Notes under the pieces: model-generated
Told to the model about the DNA's origin: nothing
The model's input: only the letters and a program-made list of their open reading frames with translations
The model's database searches: none
Program-made: the position numbers and the translations under genes
From: Chloroflexota bacterium
GTDB lineage: Bacteria > Chloroflexota > Dehalococcoidia > Lucifugimonadales > Lucifugimonadaceae
Length of the DNA: 64,000 nt
Direction: 5' to 3'
NCBI GenBank assembly: GCA_013204555.1
Contig: JABMNO010000036.1
Location: 1-64,000 of the forward strand
Shown: piece by piece, positions 61,301 to 64,000 of the stretch
How positions within the stretch are numbered: the first letter of the stretch is position 1
How the letters are laid out: each line of letters starts with the position of its first letter

Positions 61301-63997
61301 CTACCTTTCACCCATGCGCATCACGGAGTGTATCGACATCTTGAAAACCATCCACATCAATGTGCCAATTACCGCCGCAAACACTACGCCGATGATGCCA
61401 AATGTTATGCCAATCGAGCCCCAGTTGATCTCTTGGATCATTGGCGGGACCACATCCAGTCCCGAACCTGAGGTACCAAGGAACGGCATAATCGTGTTGC
61501 CAAGTCGTGCACCCATGAAGGCGCCAATGGTGAATGCGGCGGCAATTACGAGCACCTGTTCCAGCATTACCAGGCCAAGTAATTGCTTCATTGACAGGCC
61601 CGAAGCTCGCAACAGAGCGAACTCCATTCGCCTACCCTGGAATGTCACCTGAGCATGGACCAGGAACCCGATGGCGCTGACCACTAGGACAGTAAAAAAC
61701 GCGATAGCCAGCAACGCCCGCCATCCCGCCGCCGAGAGTGGATCGATATCACGCGTTCCTAACTGAGCTTCTCTTCCCTCTACTCTGACGAACCGGATCT
61801 GCCGTCCGGAGACGATCTTCCCGATGTCATCTGCAGTGATCACCGCCGCCGGATCGGTCGACACCCAGTACTCGTCAACACGACGCGCATCACCAAGCCC
61901 ATCGACGCCGAACGCCCGCCATGCTGACTGGATGTCAATGACCATGAACGCCTCAATATTTGGATCAAGAGTAGGGAAGAACTCCACGCGATCGACGATT
62001 TTGATTAGTACTTCGCGGTCCTCCATGAGGACGTCAACTTCATCGCCAATCTTGAATCCCGACTGCTCAAGGAACGCGTTGCTGGCAAGTATTGGAACGG
62101 CCTGACGCAACTTCCCGGCCAGAACGCCGTGCAGGCTGCGCACCGGTCCATCATCCCAACTTAGCCTTGCCTGGCTCGGAATCGGCGCTCCGGTGGGGTC
62201 ACGCAAAGGGGTGATGGTGGCTCCAAAATCGTTGAGCGTGGTCCCCAGTGAGCCCCAGCGTGTCAGATCATCGAAGTCCTCGAGTAGAAAATCGTTACCA
62301 TCCATCATCCGCACACCGATGTTGTCAATGATCATGGCTCCTGATGTCAGTCCCCCAGAGCCGCGCATATCGTTCAAGGTCGCTACGCTCAAGAACTCCA
62401 GCACGTATGGCGGTTCGGGCACCCCGCCTGCTACGCCAAGCAGGCTCAGAGACCCTCCAACCGTGCACCATGGAGGCGGATCAGATGGCGATTCACGGAG
62501 AGGGCACCTGCCCAACGATGAATCTGCTGAATTGGGAACCATCGTTCCCAGATTCAGTGTGTAAATACGGTCATTGGCGTCACTGAGACGCGCCAACAGG
62601 TTCACGCTTGAGTCGGCTTCAAACGGCCGAATCGTGGCAAACACGCTCACCGCACGGGTCGGGATTACAAGGCCGGTCCTATCTTCCAAATCCAGACTCA
62701 GCAGCGCTTCAGATATTGGTTTTGGGCCGAAATCGGGTCTGGTCCATCCAACGTTAGAAAACGTTTCGGAATCGACGCCCACATAGTTGAACCTGACAGA
62801 AAATTCGGAGATGAGACTGCCGCCGCCACGGATTACAGGCGTGACGCCGGTCACGCCTTCTGAATTCCTGATCTCCTCCTCTACGGAGATTGATCTACCG
62901 CGAGCATTCTCCGGCAACCTGATTCCAACTACCCGCACATCGGCGCCGGTTTCGTAGAAAACGCGGTCCAGGAAACTCTGATCAAGAGTTCCAGCGAACG
63001 TGGCGGCGAATACCCCGAGACTGGCCGTCAATATCAGCAGCAGCGATAGACGTGCGTGGTGGGCCGGGTTTCGGGCCATCTGCCACACACCAAGCACAAG
63101 GGCTGGCGATGCTATTGGTGACATGAGCCGCGATGAAAGTAATCGGCCCAGAATCTCCATCGAAATCGGAAATAGCCTGAGCAATACGATTCCCGCTGCG
63201 ATCAGAAACACAGCCGGGACGGCGAGGATGAATTGATTGACATTCTCATCGCCAAAAATGCTTGTCGCAACGAAGCTGCCACGTTGCTGAAGCTGCCAGA
63301 ACAGGAATAGCACCAGCCCCATCAGGCCCAGGTCCAGGTAGTACCGCTGGAATGCCGGAAGCCGTGGAGGCCGTGCGATCGACAAACGATGTTCCAGCAT
63401 GCCGATTCGTCCAGCCTGAATTGATGGCACAAGCAGTGCAAGAAGGCTCAATAGCCCCCCAAGCGCAGACATGCTGAAAACCGCTGCAGTGATATTCGTA
63501 GGCAGGGCATTCCCGCCGTTGAGATCATCAAACCACGGCAAGACTCCCACGTTTCCTATCGCCAACGCTGCTAAATACGGTCCCAGGGGAATCGCGATGG
63601 CCGACAGTGCGAACGCTTCTGCCGCGTAGACCAGGATGATCTGGCGCGACGTGCCCCCACGGCTACGTAGAAGACCAATCTCTTCTTTCTGAGCGTCTAC
63701 AAGCAGTCCAGCGATGGTACTCACGTAATAAAGCACCACGAAAACGATGAGAACCAGTACCACGAACATTGGAATCTTGTTGAAGAAGAGGCGGGTTTCA
63801 AACCGGTCCAGAACCCGGTCAAGTCCGGTAGTAAGCCGGAAACCGTCCAACTCCGCCTTAAACTCGGTATTGAGCGCGGTCAATGCGAGTTGAGTGGTTC
63901 CGCTCCGATCCGCATTCAACTTTGAATTATCGAAATCTACCAACCACCCGTATTCCGAACCCAGGAGCGGGAAGTACTCGCCCAGAGCCACCAGCAT
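61301..63997 (-). CDS. FtsX-like ABC transporter permease (5' end outside window)
   Basis: 898 residues are visible from the ATG nearest the edge, but the frame stays open to 64000, so the gene probably starts beyond the window. Two FtsX-type permease domains are present: one with VLIVFVVLYYVSTIAGLLVDAQKEEIGLLRSRG (about 80-112) and one near the C-terminus (LLAIAFFTVLVVSAIGFLVHAQVTF, then RMEFALLRASGLSMKQLLGL). Several more helices lie between about 130 and 340, and a large extracytoplasmic domain (about 340-740) follows. It partners the ATPase in a MacB-like, probably lipid- or envelope-related, transporter. Confidence 0.88.
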   Translation of the reverse strand: MLVALGEYFPLLGSEYGWLVDFDNSKLNADRSGTTQLALTALNTEFKAELDGFRLTTGLDRVLDRFETRLFFNKIPMFVVLVLIVFVVLYYVSTIAGLLVDAQKEEIGLLRSRGGTSRQIILVYAAEAFALSAIAIPLGPYLAALAIGNVGVLPWFDDLNGGNALPTNITAAVFSMSALGGLLSLLALLVPSIQAGRIGMLEHRLSIARPPRLPAFQRYYLDLGLMGLVLFLFWQLQQRGSFVATSIFGDENVNQFILAVPAVFLIAAGIVLLRLFPISMEILGRLLSSRLMSPIASPALVLGVWQMARNPAHHARLSLLLILTASLGVFAATFAGTLDQSFLDRVFYETGADVRVVGIRLPENARGRSISVEEEIRNSEGVTGVTPVIRGGGSLISEFSVRFNYVGVDSETFSNVGWTRPDFGPKPISEALLSLDLEDRTGLVIPTRAVSVFATIRPFEADSSVNLLARLSDANDRIYTLNLGTMVPNSADSSLGRCPLRESPSDPPPWCTVGGSLSLLGVAGGVPEPPYVLEFLSVATLNDMRGSGGLTSGAMIIDNIGVRMMDGNDFLLEDFDDLTRWGSLGTTLNDFGATITPLRDPTGAPIPSQARLSWDDGPVRSLHGVLAGKLRQAVPILASNAFLEQSGFKIGDEVDVLMEDREVLIKIVDRVEFFPTLDPNIEAFMVIDIQSAWRAFGVDGLGDARRVDEYWVSTDPAAVITADDIGKIVSGRQIRFVRVEGREAQLGTRDIDPLSAAGWRALLAIAFFTVLVVSAIGFLVHAQVTFQGRRMEFALLRASGLSMKQLLGLVMLEQVLVIAAAFTIGAFMGARLGNTIMPFLGTSGSGLDVVPPMIQEINWGSIGITFGIIGVVFAAVIGTLMWMVFKMSIHSVMRMGER

Positions 63998-64000
63998 GGT

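Noticed and set aside
1-64000. CRISPR arrays, prophage or toxin-antitoxin modules
   Set aside because: No regularly spaced repeats, phage structural genes or typical small toxin/antitoxin pairs were seen on either strand.

Overview
The window looks like chromosomal DNA of a free-living, probably marine bacterium of the Chloroflexota, most likely the SAR202 clade. This is an inference from gene content, not from a phylogeny. The signs are four divergent enolase-superfamily genes, two family III CoA-transferases, two HpcH/HpaI-type aldolases, a molybdenum hydroxylase set, many stand-alone oxidoreductases and hydrolases, and a complex I operon without the NADH-input subunits. Base composition is fairly even, moderately GC-rich. 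Several genes start with TTG or GTG behind good Shine-Dalgarno sequences. No prophage, plasmid or CRISPR array is visible.

Layout. 1-776: 3' end of a 23S rRNA gene, an initiator tRNA gene, a 5S rRNA gene and a terminator. 0.8-7.8 kb: a URO-D family protein, then two divergent ECF sigma modules (sigma plus membrane-anchored VWA/collagen-like protein on the minus strand; sigma plus RskA-like anti-sigma on the plus strand) and a CheX-like protein. 8-18.4 kb: single metabolic genes (Lin0512 family, metallo-beta-lactamase fold, Vps62-like, two dehydrogenases, MenC/NSAR-type enolase, a lipoprotein, a small protein coupled to an amidase, an amidohydrolase). 18.4-27.9 kb: an orphan beta-class DNA methyltransferase, a xanthine dehydrogenase-type operon (FAD, 2Fe-2S and molybdopterin subunits plus a MoaD-like protein), a cysteine-rich miniprotein, a Gfo/Idh/MocA oxidoreductase, and a CoA-transferase/SMP-30 pair. 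28-42 kb: an MMPL exporter, then nuoABCDHIJKLMN on the minus strand preceded by trpB. 42-48.6 kb: a dCMP deaminase-like gene, an enolase-superfamily/Nudix pair, an IS110-family insertion, and an enolase-superfamily/CoA-transferase pair. 48.7-51.1 kb: divergent fructose-1,6-bisphosphatase and class I aldolase. 51-64 kb: DUF2851, two HpcH/HpaI aldolases, a Bug-like lipoprotein, an enolase-superfamily gene divergent from an M20 peptidase, an HTH/pseudo-receiver regulator with a three-half-site operator, a PIG-L deacetylase, an alpha/beta hydrolase, and an ABC ATPase (with C-terminal AbrB-like domain) plus FtsX-like permease running off the window.

Together the genes suggest an aerobic or microaerobic heterotroph that degrades varied oxidised organic acids, sugar acids and amides. 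Electrons probably enter a ferredoxin- or other-donor-dependent complex I. Gluconeogenesis is supported by the fbp/aldolase pair. Several families of short dispersed inverted repeats lie between genes, and copies flank the IS110 insertion.
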